Below, piece after piece: positions 8,901 to 19,068 of a stretch of 38,695 bases of DNA. Origin of the DNA: Perkinsus olseni (Eukaryota > Perkinsozoa > Perkinsida > Perkinsidae); assembly GCA_013115135.1 (NCBI GenBank), contig JABANP010000497.1, positions 1 to 38,695 on the forward strand, written 5' to 3'. Position 1 is the first letter of the stretch; every line of letters starts with the position of its first letter. Position numbers and translations under genes: made by a program. The notes beneath the pieces were generated by a model, which worked only from the letters and a program-made list of their open reading frames with translations, had not been told where the DNA came from and made no database searches.

Positions 8901-10658
8901 AATGTCACCTCAGTCAGCTTCACCACGAGCAGCACAGACCCAGCGGTGGGTTTTGAAAAGGGACTAAGATACTTAAACACAAATAGAGTCGTTCTAGTAG
9001 CTATTCATCAATTACACAGCCCTCGCGCAGCGCGAGTCGCGCTCCCGAAGAGCGGAGGGGCGCATCGGCATGACTTAGTATCGGGCGCAGGAAATACTGC
9101 TGGACCAGACCACTGCAAGAGCAGGAAAGATTTTTGTTTTGTCGCCTATCGTGACTCTACAGGATTTTTGGTGGCTAAAAAGGAGACGGCGTTGGTAATT
9201 CTCAGGTATCATCTCTGGGGGGGTGGGCTGCTCACGGCGAAGGACGGCGCTGATGTAAGTTTCGGGGAATTCGTGCACGCGGGTGAAAATCTGTCAAGTT
9301 GAAAGAGGTCAGGGTCTGTCTCGCGTCCTTCTCGACGTTCGGACGACCATCAGTTATACAATTCATTCGCGCGAGTGTCTTTTTACCGTGGCGATGGTAA
9401 AGCCGTGTATCGCTCGTTGTGGTTCCGTTGATGATGTTGTTGTGCGCATCGAAGTTTCCTCGCTTGTGATTTTTGTTTCAGGTATCTTAGGTTGATCTGT
9501 GATGCGTATCTTTGAGTATCTTTCAGGTTTTGTCGTGTTGGCCATCAAATTCTGTTTTGGCGACTATTGCGAGAGTCGCGATGACGCCGATGTTGATAGT
9601 CTGTAGGCGCTGGCGTTGAGGAATTGCAAGAGGGCAAGATGGAGATTCTTCTAGGTTCGGTACTGTGTTTGAATCCGGCTAGGGAGAATATCCTAAGGTT
9701 GATGCTAGCGGCTTTCCCGTCAATGGACGTAAGGACCTGTGAGTAGCCGCGTGACGTATCTTAGGTTGATCAGGGGTCGAGACGAAATAGGTCAGAGCCA
9801 CTTCTGAACGGTACCTCCAACGGGCAGGAAGAAGCCTCTCCTGCTCACAGCTCCGAAACGGCGGCTTCTCGCGTGTCGAAGACCGCCTGTAAGCGTCAGC
9901 GTTGTCGTGCTTTTTATGGGTTCCGAATTTTCCTGAAAATCAGCGCCGAAAGTCCCACAGGATTTCTCGGTTCTTAAGGTGACCTTAATAAGGTCTGTAT
10001 GATATCCTGCTTGAATGATCCAAAGTTGCTTTAGAGGAGTTGAAAAGATACTATTTTTTTACAAAGATCTTCATTTAAGATTCCCTACTTGTTATCTTAC
10101 TCATATACAGTATCTCCTTTCATTCTTCTTTATTGCTCGTCCGTTGATGTGAAATTGTCGAAGAAAAAACCCGCAGTAAAGAGGAAAAGTCTCGATGAGG
10201 GGAGAAGGGTGACGCTTCCTTCAAGGGGATGTCGTCGCGTAGGCCTCTCCAAGCAATCCTTGTCAGATACGACTACGACGCTTCTCCTGTGCGTGATATG
10301 TGCACTATGTGCCATAGCAGTAAGTTGCCGCGTCGAAGGATCGAACCCGATACCTCTCGGATGATTAACTGATGCTCTATCCATTAGACGTTTATGACTG
10401 TAGGTACCGTCGTTGGTTGATCTGCTGGGCGTTCTGGGGGGCTTTTGCGCAGTGATGCTGATTTTCGTCTTCCCCGCCTGCGTGCTCTGCCTTCATGAAG
10501 GACTGACCTTGCGTAGCGGAGTCATCACTGTGGTAAGATTGGGTTCACTTGCGTTCTTGCGATTCCTCATCGCCTAACTTCAGGCCTTCCTGGTCTTCAC
10601 AGTCGTCGGTCTGTACAGTGCCGTCGAGTCGTTGGTTCAGTTCTTCAAGCGACCCTAG
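5908..10658 (+). CDS. AAAP-family amino acid transporter (multi-exon)
   Basis: Best exon chain: 5908-6124, 6170-6298, 6352-6440, 6636-6716, 6759-6842, 7011-7053, 7879-7982, 8260-8372, 8918-8945, 9091-9114, 9527-9602, 9709-9728, 9798-9888, 10177-10319, 10404-10532, 10584-10658. All phases agree and give about 481 residues, normal for the family. Recognisable blocks are TM1 (SAVGVGILSLPWAFAVLG), TM3 (VVEAVLFLDCFGATAAF), the mid-protein FFFAFMCHMN then VFPVNSELANP, LATIARVAMTPML, and a C-terminal PSLVDLLGVLGG. These match solute:amino-acid symporters of the AAAP/SLC38 type, which act in plasma or vacuolar membranes. Introns are as short as 42-45 nt. The exons from 8918 to 10177 are the least certain; the intron at 9115 would use a GC donor, and the 10177 exon could instead begin at 10111. 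Confidence 0.82.
6125..6169 (+). other. 45-nt intron sharing a repeated motif
   Basis: GTGAGA...TTTAG intron splitting a Gly codon in the first transmembrane block. Thirty of its bases match sequences at 5158-5197 and 9613-9640, with GCGTTGAGGAAATGCAAG as the common core and GCAAGAT just after it. Confidence 0.75.
6717..6758 (+). other. 42-nt intron containing a tRNA T-arm-like sequence
   Basis: Removing these 42 nt joins LTLL to FIFPLCLPQ, as the transporter family expects. The length is a multiple of three with no stop codon, so retention would insert 14 residues. The intron holds CCGGGTTCAATTCCTGG, a complete T-arm-like stem and loop. Confidence 0.65.
7054..7878 (+). other. 825-nt intron carrying the minisatellite
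   Basis: Donor GTGAGT and acceptor TATTTCAG split the codon for a Glu between the PLDR and SSNCP segments of the transporter. Most of the intron is the tandem array annotated separately. It also contains a separate reverse copy of the dispersed motif at about 7838-7855. Confidence 0.75.
7076..7790. repeat. 43-bp minisatellite, 16 copies plus a partial
   Basis: The unit contains CTAGCATCAACCTAAGATAC, the reverse complement of the dispersed motif. Two variants occur: A (AGCATC ... CTCTGACT) and B (AGCTTC ... CTCTAACT). The first eleven copies strictly alternate A-B, forming an 86-bp dimer; the order then runs A, A, B, B and a shortened B, followed by a diverged partial copy. Copies are nearly identical within each type, so the array expanded recently, initially by dimers. 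Confidence 0.95.
8671..8712 (-). repeat. B-box-like tRNA-derived fragment
   Basis: On the - strand this reads CTCGGGTTCGAACCCCAGC, a strong T-arm/B-box match, followed by a T run (GGCTTTTTTCC) resembling a Pol III stop. No D-arm is evident. It lies in the 8373-8917 transporter intron. Confidence 0.4.
10320..10403 (-). repeat. Antisense tRNA-like sequence filling an intron
   Basis: The 84-nt intron (GTAAGT...GACTGTAG) between the AIA and VPSLVDLL exons reads, on the opposite strand, as tRNA-like: A-box/D-arm TAATGGATAGAGCAT, anticodon-loop-like TTAATCA with TCCGA 3' to it, then T-arm GGGTTCGATCC. The acceptor and anticodon stems have mismatches, so it is a tRNA-like pseudogene or SINE head rather than a working tRNA. 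Its ends nearly coincide with the splice sites, which suggests the intron arose by insertion of this sequence. Confidence 0.6.
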
Positions 10659-10745
10659 GCTGCTCAGTTTCCTTTTACTAAACGAGCGCGATCAGAGTTA
10701 TCAATCGGACGTTTTAACTCGGGTTAAAGCAGCTAGTTTTGCCCC

Positions 10746-12781
10746 ATGGCGGCCCTGCGGCGAGGGAGGTGTCTTCTGGCTGCGAAATTGAGCACTCCCG
10801 GAAAAGCGCAAGAAATTGAAATAGAGAAGACCAAGTACAGATTTGCCAATGAGATTGCCCACCGAACTTGGAAGCTCGAGAGAAGGGACAGAATTACCGT
10901 GGCCAAAAGAGATGCCAAAGAGATGTATAACGATCGGAGGTCTTCGATGCAATTTCATTATTTTACGGTAAGGATCGGGAATAATATTTTTCCTCAAAAT
11001 AGTGTGCCTAATAATTGTTAACTTTTTTGTTAGTTGTTAGTAATTGAACGATCGTTTGCTCGGAGATGGTGGTGCCTTTCGGTGGTGGGCTTCCGAAGAT
11101 GCAGTGGCTGTCTCGTTCGTTACAGTAGCAATGCTTTCTTGTGTTGGCTGTTATCGAATCTCGTGAATCTTTTGGTACCTCTGGCTCGCTCATGTCACAG
11201 CTTCATAGCCCACGGGATCGTGTCGCTCGATTCTAATCTCATGTATTTCTGAAGATTCTCTTTTCCTGTTGCCAGATTGATCCGGTGGGGCCGCCGAAGA
11301 AAATAATCTCGAAGATGCTCGACACCGAAGGTTTGACGCGTATCCGAAAGATGAACGTGCCAGAGCTCCTGGACTTCGCCCGGCAGTCCGCTGGGACGCG
11401 GCCCTCGACCTTGGATGCCGCACTGGCTGCGCGCGCGCTTCGGTTGCTCAGCTTGGCGACTCCGGAAGAAGTTTGCGAGATCGCGAGAGCCGTTCGTAAT
11501 CGGTTGCTGTTGAAGGCCATTTCTGATAGAATTTTAACAAATTACTCCGCGGAAGTTTTTGTGGCGCGATGCGGTTTCTCGGCGATTGCCGAACTTGTCC
11601 AGGCCTTCGCGGAGACAGCACAGAGCGCTGACTCGAGAGTTCAGAGTCTCGTGGTCGCTACGAGAGGCTCTGTCAGGGAAACGCTCGATGACCTTGTGAA
11701 GTTCCAACGGGCGTGTGTGGCTTTGAAAATGGGGGCTGACGAAAGTATTGTAGAATCGATTGCTCGGGTGCTGAAATCGAGGCTCTCAAGGGAGGGAAGG
11801 ATCGAGCGTAAGCACGAGAAAAATAACGTCATATTCAAGTTGGACGACAGCGGGTTCGAGAAGGAAGATTTGCCGAGCGGAAGAGTAGTGGTGGAGAGCG
11901 TCGAGTGCATCGTCGCTGGAGGGAGGCTGTGCGGAGTAGATCGAGCTGAGATCTTGCGGAGGATACTGGAAGTGATGACTCGGCTCGATCTTAGTCTGGA
12001 GGAGATGAGTCGGTTGGCGATCGGAGTATCCGAGGTCGGGGGCTGCGAATTGCTGTATGGGTATAGGGCTTCACTACGAGACAGCATCGATCGTTCGTCG
12101 TCGAAGGAGATCACGCCCTCCGCTGCTGCGCTGGCGCTGATGGCTGCCAACGCGGTTGGACTGCACGACCGCACTCGGCAGAGGCGACTGTTTAACGCGC
12201 TTAGTAAGAGTGCGGACTCCAGCCGGGCCGCAGCTGCCTTGGCGTATTGCCATCGGTTCGGGTCTTGGACCAGTTCACGATTGGTATCCAAGATCGATCC
12301 TGGCGCGAGACCGATAGGGGTGATTGGTCGTGTTATCGATGGTACCTTGTATAAAGGTTCGGTGGGGAGAAGGCTGAGGATGCGCCACTTGCGGGAGTAC
12401 AGGAGCTTCCTGCCTGCGCATCATCTAGCACGACTCCTTCTCACTCGACGCGTGCGGACTTCTCGGAAAACCTTCCACGCCCTTCTGGGAGAACTGCGGA
12501 ATTTCGAGGGCGACTGGGTTGCTGCAGTGGCTTCCTTTATGGTGCTTGGTGAGCTCTGTCCTCCGATCTCAAAGCTTCCGAGTCCGGTGGACCGGTATTG
12601 CGACACTGAGGAGGGTCCCGGTGACTCTAGGCCTCCTGGGAACCCGATACCAGTGGCAAGGCGTTTGGCGGTGAATTCTGAGTGCGCTGTCTCTAAGTTG
12701 CACGTTCGATGCGAAGCTTGTCAGAAGGCTCGGAAGTCCCTCTACGCGGCGATGTGTCTGAGAGGTGCATGGTGTTTCTGA
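10746..12781 (+). CDS. Alpha-helical repeat-like protein, function unknown
   Basis: Two exons, 10746-10967 and 11276-12781, join in phase 0 across a 308-nt GTAAGG...GTTGCCAG intron, giving 575 residues. The basic start (MAALRRGRCLLAAK) could be a mitochondrial targeting sequence. Residues about 30-75 are highly charged and helical. The rest is Ala/Leu/Arg-rich, with repeated helical stretches such as DAALAARALRLLSLA, ALALMAANAVGL and RAAAALAYCHRFG. This pattern resembles organellar RNA-binding helical-repeat proteins (PPR-like or heptatricopeptide), but no defined repeat motif or RAP domain can be assigned by eye. It ends in a Cys-containing tail (CEACQKARKS). It starts 87 nt after the transporter stop on the same strand. 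Confidence 0.65.
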
Positions 12782-12956
12782 TGGTTTCAATATTCTCTTG
12801 GAGTGTCGTTCAGTACCACCTTGGTGACGAAGGAGGAATTGGCACTACGTTGAGGGTGCAACGGTTTGCGTGCCACTTAAGGGGGCAAGCGTTTGGTGCT
12901 TCTCTGCTGTTGCTCATAGTCAACGCAAGACGAGATGGATCGTGGAACTCATCTAC

Positions 12957-13033
12957 TTTGAATTGAATTGAATTGACTTGTGAAGTGAATTGACTTGTGA
13001 ATTGGCTTGTGAATTGGCTTGTGAATTGAGTTG
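12957..13033. repeat. 12-bp microsatellite (GAATTGACTTGT)n
   Basis: Imperfect tandem copies of GAATTGACTTGT and GAATTGGCTTGT lie between the helical-protein gene and the interrupted reading frame. A stop codon in this repeat bounds the open frame that starts at 13030. Confidence 0.85.
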
Positions 13034-13256
13034 AAAAACTGCGGTACAGAACCAGCCTTAAGCGCACTCTACTGTGGCGGCGCGGTCGGGTATTGGTCCA
13101 CGAGTGTGCATCGCCACTGTCACGCCTGCTGGGGCTCAGGAAAGCCTTGACTTCCCCCTTTGCCGGAAGGATGTCACTGCCGAAAAAGACCCCGATCGAG
13201 GCACGTCCCGATGAGTACAAAACAATGCAGACGTTCAAGCTCCTTTCGTCTTGGAT
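13030..13256 (+). pseudogene. 5' part of reading frame split by the DIRS element
   Basis: This open frame runs from a stop within the microsatellite to the left edge of the DIRS element, ending ...LLSSW followed by the shared AT dinucleotide. It continues in the same frame at 25551 on the far side of the element, 12.3 kb away. The joined frame would be about 230 codons. Residues near the middle of the right half (TNHHINEG) weakly recall the end of Mutator-like transposases, but I cannot assign it. No upstream exons are established. Confidence 0.5.
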
Positions 13257-13416
13257 AAAACCTCTGGTCTCCGAGATGGGGCAAGGCGCGGTACCAAGCT
13301 AGCGTCGGAAAGGTCGACAGGACCTCACGACGGCAGCGAGGGAAACGCGAAGGCAAACTGTGCCGAGGCCGAAGGCGATGCTGCAAGTGGCGATCGCGGT
13401 CCGGCAGGCACAAGTT
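13255..13416 (-). repeat. DIRS repeat B2
   Basis: 162 bp, apparently identical to 13644-13805. It forms the 3' terminus of the element on the - strand and is separated from A2 by 20 bp. Confidence 0.9.
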
Positions 13417-13436
13417 GCCTCTCGAAGACCTCGGTT

Positions 13437-13645
13437 AAAAAAAAGAGAGAGAGCGTCAGGGGAACGACGCTCGACTTCCGAGCCGTTAGCAAGCACCTGA
13501 TAACCCAAGCCGGTAGTCAGGGTACTAGCTTGCTAGCGTGGGAGGCACAGTCGGGACACTAGGTGTCCCGCTGTGCACACAATATAACACAGCATCTCTC
13601 CGCGCCGGTTTTAACCTAGATAAACTACTCGTTTATCCGCTGAAT
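13437..13645 (-). repeat. DIRS repeat A2
   Basis: 209 bp, apparently identical to the 5' terminal copy at 25344-25552 except for the length of the bordering A run (8 versus 9). It contains the hairpin GGGACAC-TAG-GTGTCCC. Its last AT overlaps the first AT of B1. Confidence 0.9.
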
Positions 13646-13805
13646 AAAACCTCTGGTCTCCGAGATGGGGCAAGGCGCGGTACCAAGCTAGCGTCGGAAA
13701 GGTCGACAGGACCTCACGACGGCAGCGAGGGAAACGCGAAGGCAAACTGTGCCGAGGCCGAAGGCGATGCTGCAAGTGGCGATCGCGGTCCGGCAGGCAC
13801 AAGTT
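13644..13805 (-). repeat. DIRS repeat B1
   Basis: 162-bp copy apparently identical to B2. It directly follows the tyrosine-recombinase 3' region on the - strand and overlaps A2 by AT. Confidence 0.9.
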
Positions 13806-14041
13806 TGGTGATTGAAGCCCAACCTTGCCACATATCGGAGGCCGAGGAATGGGATGAAGCCCACCAAATACGCCATCCCCGAGGCAGAGCCGAGGGTGAG
13901 GCAGAAGCCCAAGCCGAGAGGCGACGGTACAGTGTACCGGGTACACGACTAACCAACCCAACACTGAGAAAGGGCAAACAGAAACTGATAATGCTCAAGG
14001 TTTGAGCCTCAAACCAATAAGCAAGCAAACTGACCGCAGAC

Positions 14042-15283
14042 CTAGGACGTCCAGGCTCGGAACACGAACGACGAAAAATGGTTCATCATGTGTGGGCCAT
14101 CACGCAAATAAATCTTCTGAAGGCATTCAGTAGTAGACCAACGCCCATATTCCGCGAGAAGGGGAAGCGGCATGCCAGCCTCATAACACAAAACCGCCCC
14201 CGACCTTCTCATGGAATGGGAAGAACTTCGACCGCTCACCTGCCCCTTGACAGCAGTGATCGCGGTTGCCAGTAGACGTGAGAAGGAGTCTCTGGAAATG
14301 GCAAACAGAGACTCACAAGGAGACAGGGCGGACCGGGACCGGTAAAGAACTTGGTGTGCTCCACACAGTTCAGAGGAACACTGAGGATAAGAACCCGCGG
14401 AGATGTCGGTGCCGCCGACACTGATACAGGGAATCGGACGATAATAACCGTGTCCGTAAACATCAGTCTTCGATTTTCGCACAAAGACTGATGCAGCAAA
14501 AGTCGTTTTTCCTTCCACCGTCGGCCACGACGGCTGCACATCACCGGAGGACATATTGAGAAGTTCCCCTAGGCGAAACAGACCCGCCACTCCGAAGAGA
14601 TAGAGATCGGCCGCTGTTGAATCCTTCGCACGCAGATGCACAGAGACAGCGTGGACGTCATCACGAGATAGCGTGACCGCTCTTTTCGGAGAATCGCCAA
14701 GAATCTTCTTAGAGGCACGGAGGGCCAGCTGGAGAATGGCCTCGTCAGCAGGGTCCAGCGAGAGAGAACGGGACCGTAACGCCTGGGACTTAATATGAGA
14801 AAGGTAACTCTTAACTGTTCCAGCGCTATACCTGGCCTCTGTCATAGCATGAACTAGGGATAATAACGTCGAGAGAGAGACAGGAAGGTGGGGCCGACAT
14901 TGCGCAGCACATATAGACAAATAGAGCTTGTGAGCTGATCTACTAGCGGCAGTAGTACTAGGCGCGAACGCCGAGTACACAAACGCGTCGATAACCTCGG
15001 GGGATGACGCAGCTGCCACCTGAAGGGCTTTACGCGCCTTCGCGGAGGACACGGATAAAGGGCCCGGAGTCGGAGCCGAGCGAAACTGTTGTTGAGGGGA
15101 TGAAATTGCCAGTCCCATCTGCCCCAACCTTGGCCGCTTCGATGGCCGAACCGGTGAAGAGGGAAGAGGGCTCCAGACCACACACGGCAAGGGCCGCCAG
15201 GAAGGATGACCGTTGCCGTCAAGCATAGAGGAGAGACAAGCACAACCTTCCAGAGCTGAGGATAACAGGAAAGCAGAACGCAA
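14042..15283 (-). CDS. Tyrosine recombinase of the DIRS element
   Basis: Predicted integrase of the element, joining a circular DNA intermediate to the chromosome. Up to 413 codons are open. Residues about 110-200 resemble the helical N-terminal core-binding region (YSAGTVKSYLSHIK). The catalytic domain shows the first Arg in LFRLGELLNM, the H-x-x-R box in HSMRRSGAVL, and a C-terminal YGRWSTTECLQKIYL that supplies the nucleophilic Tyr. These are the expected tyrosine-recombinase landmarks in order. The start is uncertain because the first ~60 residues overlap the end of the RNase H region and may not be translated. About 236 nt after its stop precede B1, with no further gene. The frame is intact. 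Confidence 0.85.
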   Translation of the reverse strand: MRSAFLLSSALEGCACLSSMLDGNGHPSWRPLPCVVWSPLPSSPVRPSKRPRLGQMGLAISSPQQQFRSAPTPGPLSVSSAKARKALQVAAASSPEVIDAFVYSAFAPSTTAASRSAHKLYLSICAAQCRPHLPVSLSTLLSLVHAMTEARYSAGTVKSYLSHIKSQALRSRSLSLDPADEAILQLALRASKKILGDSPKRAVTLSRDDVHAVSVHLRAKDSTAADLYLFGVAGLFRLGELLNMSSGDVQPSWPTVEGKTTFAASVFVRKSKTDVYGHGYYRPIPCISVGGTDISAGSYPQCSSELCGAHQVLYRSRSALSPCESLFAISRDSFSRLLATAITAVKGQVSGRSSSHSMRRSGAVLCYEAGMPLPLLAEYGRWSTTECLQKIYLRDGPHMMNHFSSFVFRAWTS

Positions 15284-15322
15284 GCAAAGGCAGGGGAAAC
15301 AGAAAGCTCAGTACAGAGGAGC

Positions 15323-17713
15323 TTATGAGGGCATCAGCTGCTGAAACAATGGGCCAGTGTCCACACTAACCCACTCAGGAGGAACCGAAGTACACGGAAA
15401 GGACCGACTTAGTACGTCGGCGGCAAGATTCTTAACCCCCTTAACCGACCTGACGCGATAAGGAATCGGGAAGGGGGAGTCAGCTAAAACCAACGCCATC
15501 TGTCTCAGCAACAGAGATGTACGCGGAGCAGAACTGTAACACTTGCGCAATGCGCGGACCGCGGGCTCATTGTCGCACAGCAGGACCAAAGAATGAGACG
15601 ACCCCGCCTTAGACAGAGCCAAGCAAAAACCCAGGCACATAGCTAGCATCTCAAGACAGGCCATGTCGCTAGGACACGCTCCCGCAGCAGGATCTTCAAC
15701 AAGAAACTCGAGGATGCCACTCGGAATGTCTTGTAGTCCACACTGGAAAAAGAAAACAGACGAGGGCCGCCCTTCAGACGGCACAGACACCCAGCCGCCC
15801 AGACCCTTCGTTGAGGCATCGGAGCCTGAGACCACCGGAGCATCAAGGGGCAACGGCAGGACTACGCATTGTAACGATTCAATGCGGACCTTCCATAAGT
15901 TCAAATCGGCGCAAATAGACCTGCCGACAGACACCGATCTCCTGCCACTGGATTCCATGTAGGAGATGGCCGAGTTGATCCCAGAAGTATAAGACCGGAG
16001 GTAAGGGGCCAACTGAGCATACCAGTTAAGGCGGCCGAGGAGCTTGCGGGCCACCTTCAGCGATAACGACCGGGTCTGCAAGATCGCGTCAATATCATGC
16101 ACGATCAACGCCGCCTTACCCGGGGGAACGCTGATAGACGGATGGGAGGGTGGCATGAAACCTCCAAAGAGCAAAGCAACTAGAGGAAGCGGCTTCAGTG
16201 GCCCAACACAACATAGATGAGAGTTGTCAGAGAGACCTCAGAGCTGCATTAAGAAACCTATAATTTTATTGACGTCCTTACCAACAAATATTTTGGAAAA
16301 AGACAAGGGAAACGACAGGGTAGTGAGGAAGAGACAGAGCGCCGCGCTCAAAAACGCCAGGGAAGAACGCAAACAGATGAGCGATACATCATCTACATAC
16401 AGTATTACTACCCTGCGATAGGCCTTGGTCAACCAATTGAAAATGCGAACCAAGGCGCCAGAGACTCGTCCCCACCAAAGTGGGGACGATCGCAGCCCAA
16501 AAGGATATCTGAGATGACGGGCTGCGACCAACTTATCATCCGGTGAGAGCAGCTGTATAGAGAGATACTTAGACTCGCTCCTATCCACCGGCAGGTTCCT
16601 GAACGCCCCAGCAAAATCGAGCTGACAGACTGCCCAGTCCTCACCGAGCTCCTGCATTCGGCCCGCCACGGCTTCCATAACCATGCGATAGTCCTTCAGC
16701 TGCGGAAGAAGCGTAGTCTCATGTAGAAGCGACCTATCCACCGCGCAACGGTTCACACCGTTTTCTTTGTAGTCTTGTACGACTCTGATTTGCACAGCCG
16801 GGTCGGACAGCCGCACAGACTCTCCGCGAGCGTCGGTACCTCCTTTGCATATAACTGCACACTTGACGAAGACCGCATCCGGCGACGACGGCGACACCCA
16901 TTCCATATGGCCCTTGTCAACGTCACGAGCCACAACCTCCCACAGGCGAAGGCCGGCCTCGTCCACACTCGGGTAGTGGCTCTCAAAGGCAGCCGCCATT
17001 GACGGCGGTTCTTCACGACGGATCTTAGTATAGTTAGGCTTGAATACAGGATAGCAACCAGAAGGGGGAATGTCATTCTCGATGCCCGCAGGAAGACCCC
17101 GAGGGTCTAGCAAACATTGAGGGAGAGTCTGATCGACGTCCCCCGAGCATCTCAGCAAGGCCGCGAACAATTCAGCCCGAAAATCCGCCCCGGACGTTGC
17201 CGGCGACGGAGACACGTGCAAGGCAGCACACATTGCCTGACGACACGGAGTAGCGGCTTTCTGCAACAAGGAATCCAGCTCGTCGGCGTTCTCGACCGAA
17301 CCCCCGGCCTTCATGATAGACTCAAAATACTCATCGAGCCCAAACGACCGGACCGACGTGGCCAGGATGTTCATAATAGCCGAAGCATGATGACGCACCG
17401 GAACACAGGAACCCTGCGCTAGGTCGGGAAACCTCGCGAAGACGCCGGTACCATCAGTGAACTGTTGGCCCTCAGCTGGAGAGGAACCGAACTCAGTGAG
17501 AAAGTCGACATTCTTTCGTAGGGCGGACGCAGATGGTAAAGAGGAGGAGAGCAACGGCTCCCCCTCCGGGCCCCCAGAGGCGCCCAGCGCATCAGACGAG
17601 GCGCCACCCACTACGCTTAGCACATGGAGGAGAGCCCCCACCGTGGCTGCTTGGCGACGGCGCTGCTTCACACGACGGGCCTTGACCGCAGGCGCTGACC
17701 TCTTGTGGGGCAT
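15323..17713 (-). CDS. DIRS reverse transcriptase-RNase H, one in-frame TGA
   Basis: RT: about 491 codons up to a TGA at 16238-16240, with the palm motifs VCQLDFAGAF (first Asp) and YVDDVSLI (catalytic YVDD), followed by IIGFLMQL. The same frame resumes immediately after the TGA and stays open to 15323. This second part holds the connection region (LPPGK-like SVPPGKAALI) and an RNase H-like domain with SDASTKGLGGW, a Glu near CLEMLAM, CDNEPAVRAL and NLAADVLSR. RT and RNase H are normally one polyprotein, so the TGA is a nonsense mutation, a readthrough site, or part of a removed intron. The N-terminal ~200 residues are basic then Ser/Gly-rich. Confidence 0.85.
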
Positions 17714-17904
17714 GACGGCGGTAAAAGAACAACTGACCGATAGGGACTCTCTACCAGGGAGAGAGCACGCCCCGACTCACAGAAACGCAACCGCAGACTG
17801 GAAATGAGACGAGAATGAAAGTACGGCCAACAGTGGCTTGAAACGACTGAGCCGACAGCGTCGATCCAGAGGCTACAGGGACTAACGATTCGTTAGTAAC
17901 GAAG

Positions 17905-19068
17905 TCAGTTGGCATTCTTCTGGCTCTGGCTGGCCGCACCCGAAGAAACTGGGCTTGGAGTAAGTGGACTCTGCCTGCGCCCCGGCTGACTCTGGGGCCG
18001 AGAAAACTTGCTCGGGGGTTCGGCCTTGTCGCCTTTCTGATCACTACCAGACGGCCCGGCAGATCGAGGATACGACCGCTTCTGACCCTTTCCTCCCGGG
18101 GGAACCTTCGACGGCGACGACAGTACTTTCCTTAGGTGCTCCATCTGCAGCTCAGTCAACGCGTTGAGGAAAACAGTGGTCGAAAAGGCTTCGTCCACCA
18201 GGCTCTGCTCGAAGGAGAGCTCGTTGCCACGTACCCTCTCCTCCAACTTGCGACGGAAAACCTCGTCGCACCTGATAGCTGCGTCCCATCGATGGCTACT
18301 CGCCACCTCCAGAACTCGAGACAAGTACGAGAGGAAGTGCCATAGCTCAACATGAGCCGAACCGCCCGCGGGGGCTTGGGGAGGAGTCGGGCCGCCCTCG
18401 TTGCCAGCCGAAGCCGAATTGCCACTACCTGACGCTTGCTCCGGGGAACTTCTCGCTTCTTGAACGATGAGCACTGCGAACGCCCACGAGAAAAAGGCAC
18501 GTAAGAAGGCAGACGACCACAGCGCCTTGGGCCTGCCTTTGTCGCTGCCATCGCTGGGCTCGTCGGGGGATTGAATGAACACGGCCACCCCATCGTCAGT
18601 CAAGGCCATCTTCTTAGCACCTTTGTCCGACACATTCATCGAGTTGAAGTCAATGTAAGTGTGAAGGCCGCCCTTCGCAAGGATCTCTAGCGCCTTCGCA
18701 GAGGGCATGAACGCAATCTTTCCATACCTGGATTTCACCCTGGCGATGGCCTCAGAGAGGTCCAGTCTGCTCTGCCCACCGGGGTTGCGGCGGCCCGACG
18801 AGGACATGGCGGAGGAAAGGGCAAACTGCAGTTGTGCCCCAGCCTCCCTCGCCGACGCCGATAGGGTCACGCCGGCCAGGCCCTTCTTGTCCTTAAATGA
18901 CTCGTCCTCCGCAAAAGTGTTCAGTACCGCGGAGAAGATGGGCGTTGATGTAGTGATAGACTCCAAGAGCCTCAAATTGGAAATGCCGTTTGATGAAAGC
19001 GCCGTCAGGAGGCGATCCGCCAGCTCTTTGTCTGGGGTTACTGATGCCAGCACGCTTGCCACGGACAT
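17905..19068 (-). CDS. DIRS gag-like protein
   Basis: First ORF of the element, 387 residues, starting at an ATG soon after the leader. The N-terminal half is helical (SVASVLASVTPDKELADRLL), the middle contains a Gly/Ser/Pro-rich linker, and the C-terminus is basic and low-complexity (GKGQKRSYPRS...), fitting nucleic-acid binding. No CCHC zinc knuckle is seen. Identification rests on position upstream of RT and on composition rather than a motif. The frame is intact. Confidence 0.65.
   Translation of the reverse strand: MSVASVLASVTPDKELADRLLTALSSNGISNLRLLESITTSTPIFSAVLNTFAEDESFKDKKGLAGVTLSASAREAGAQLQFALSSAMSSSGRRNPGGQSRLDLSEAIARVKSRYGKIAFMPSAKALEILAKGGLHTYIDFNSMNVSDKGAKKMALTDDGVAVFIQSPDEPSDGSDKGRPKALWSSAFLRAFFSWAFAVLIVQEARSSPEQASGSGNSASAGNEGGPTPPQAPAGGSAHVELWHFLSYLSRVLEVASSHRWDAAIRCDEVFRRKLEERVRGNELSFEQSLVDEAFSTTVFLNALTELQMEHLRKVLSSPSKVPPGGKGQKRSYPRSAGPSGSDQKGDKAEPPSKFSRPQSQPGRRQSPLTPSPVSSGAASQSQKNAN

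Noticed and set aside
10320..10403. Functional tRNA gene
   Set aside because: Acceptor and anticodon stems have several mismatches; only the loops and boxes are convincing.
11641..12291. 216-codon - strand open frame
   Set aside because: Shadow of the helical-protein gene; Ser/Arg-rich without a motif.
12810..13238. 142-codon - strand frame with an FTSQ repeat
   Set aside because: The repeat is only the translated microsatellite; no other coding sign.
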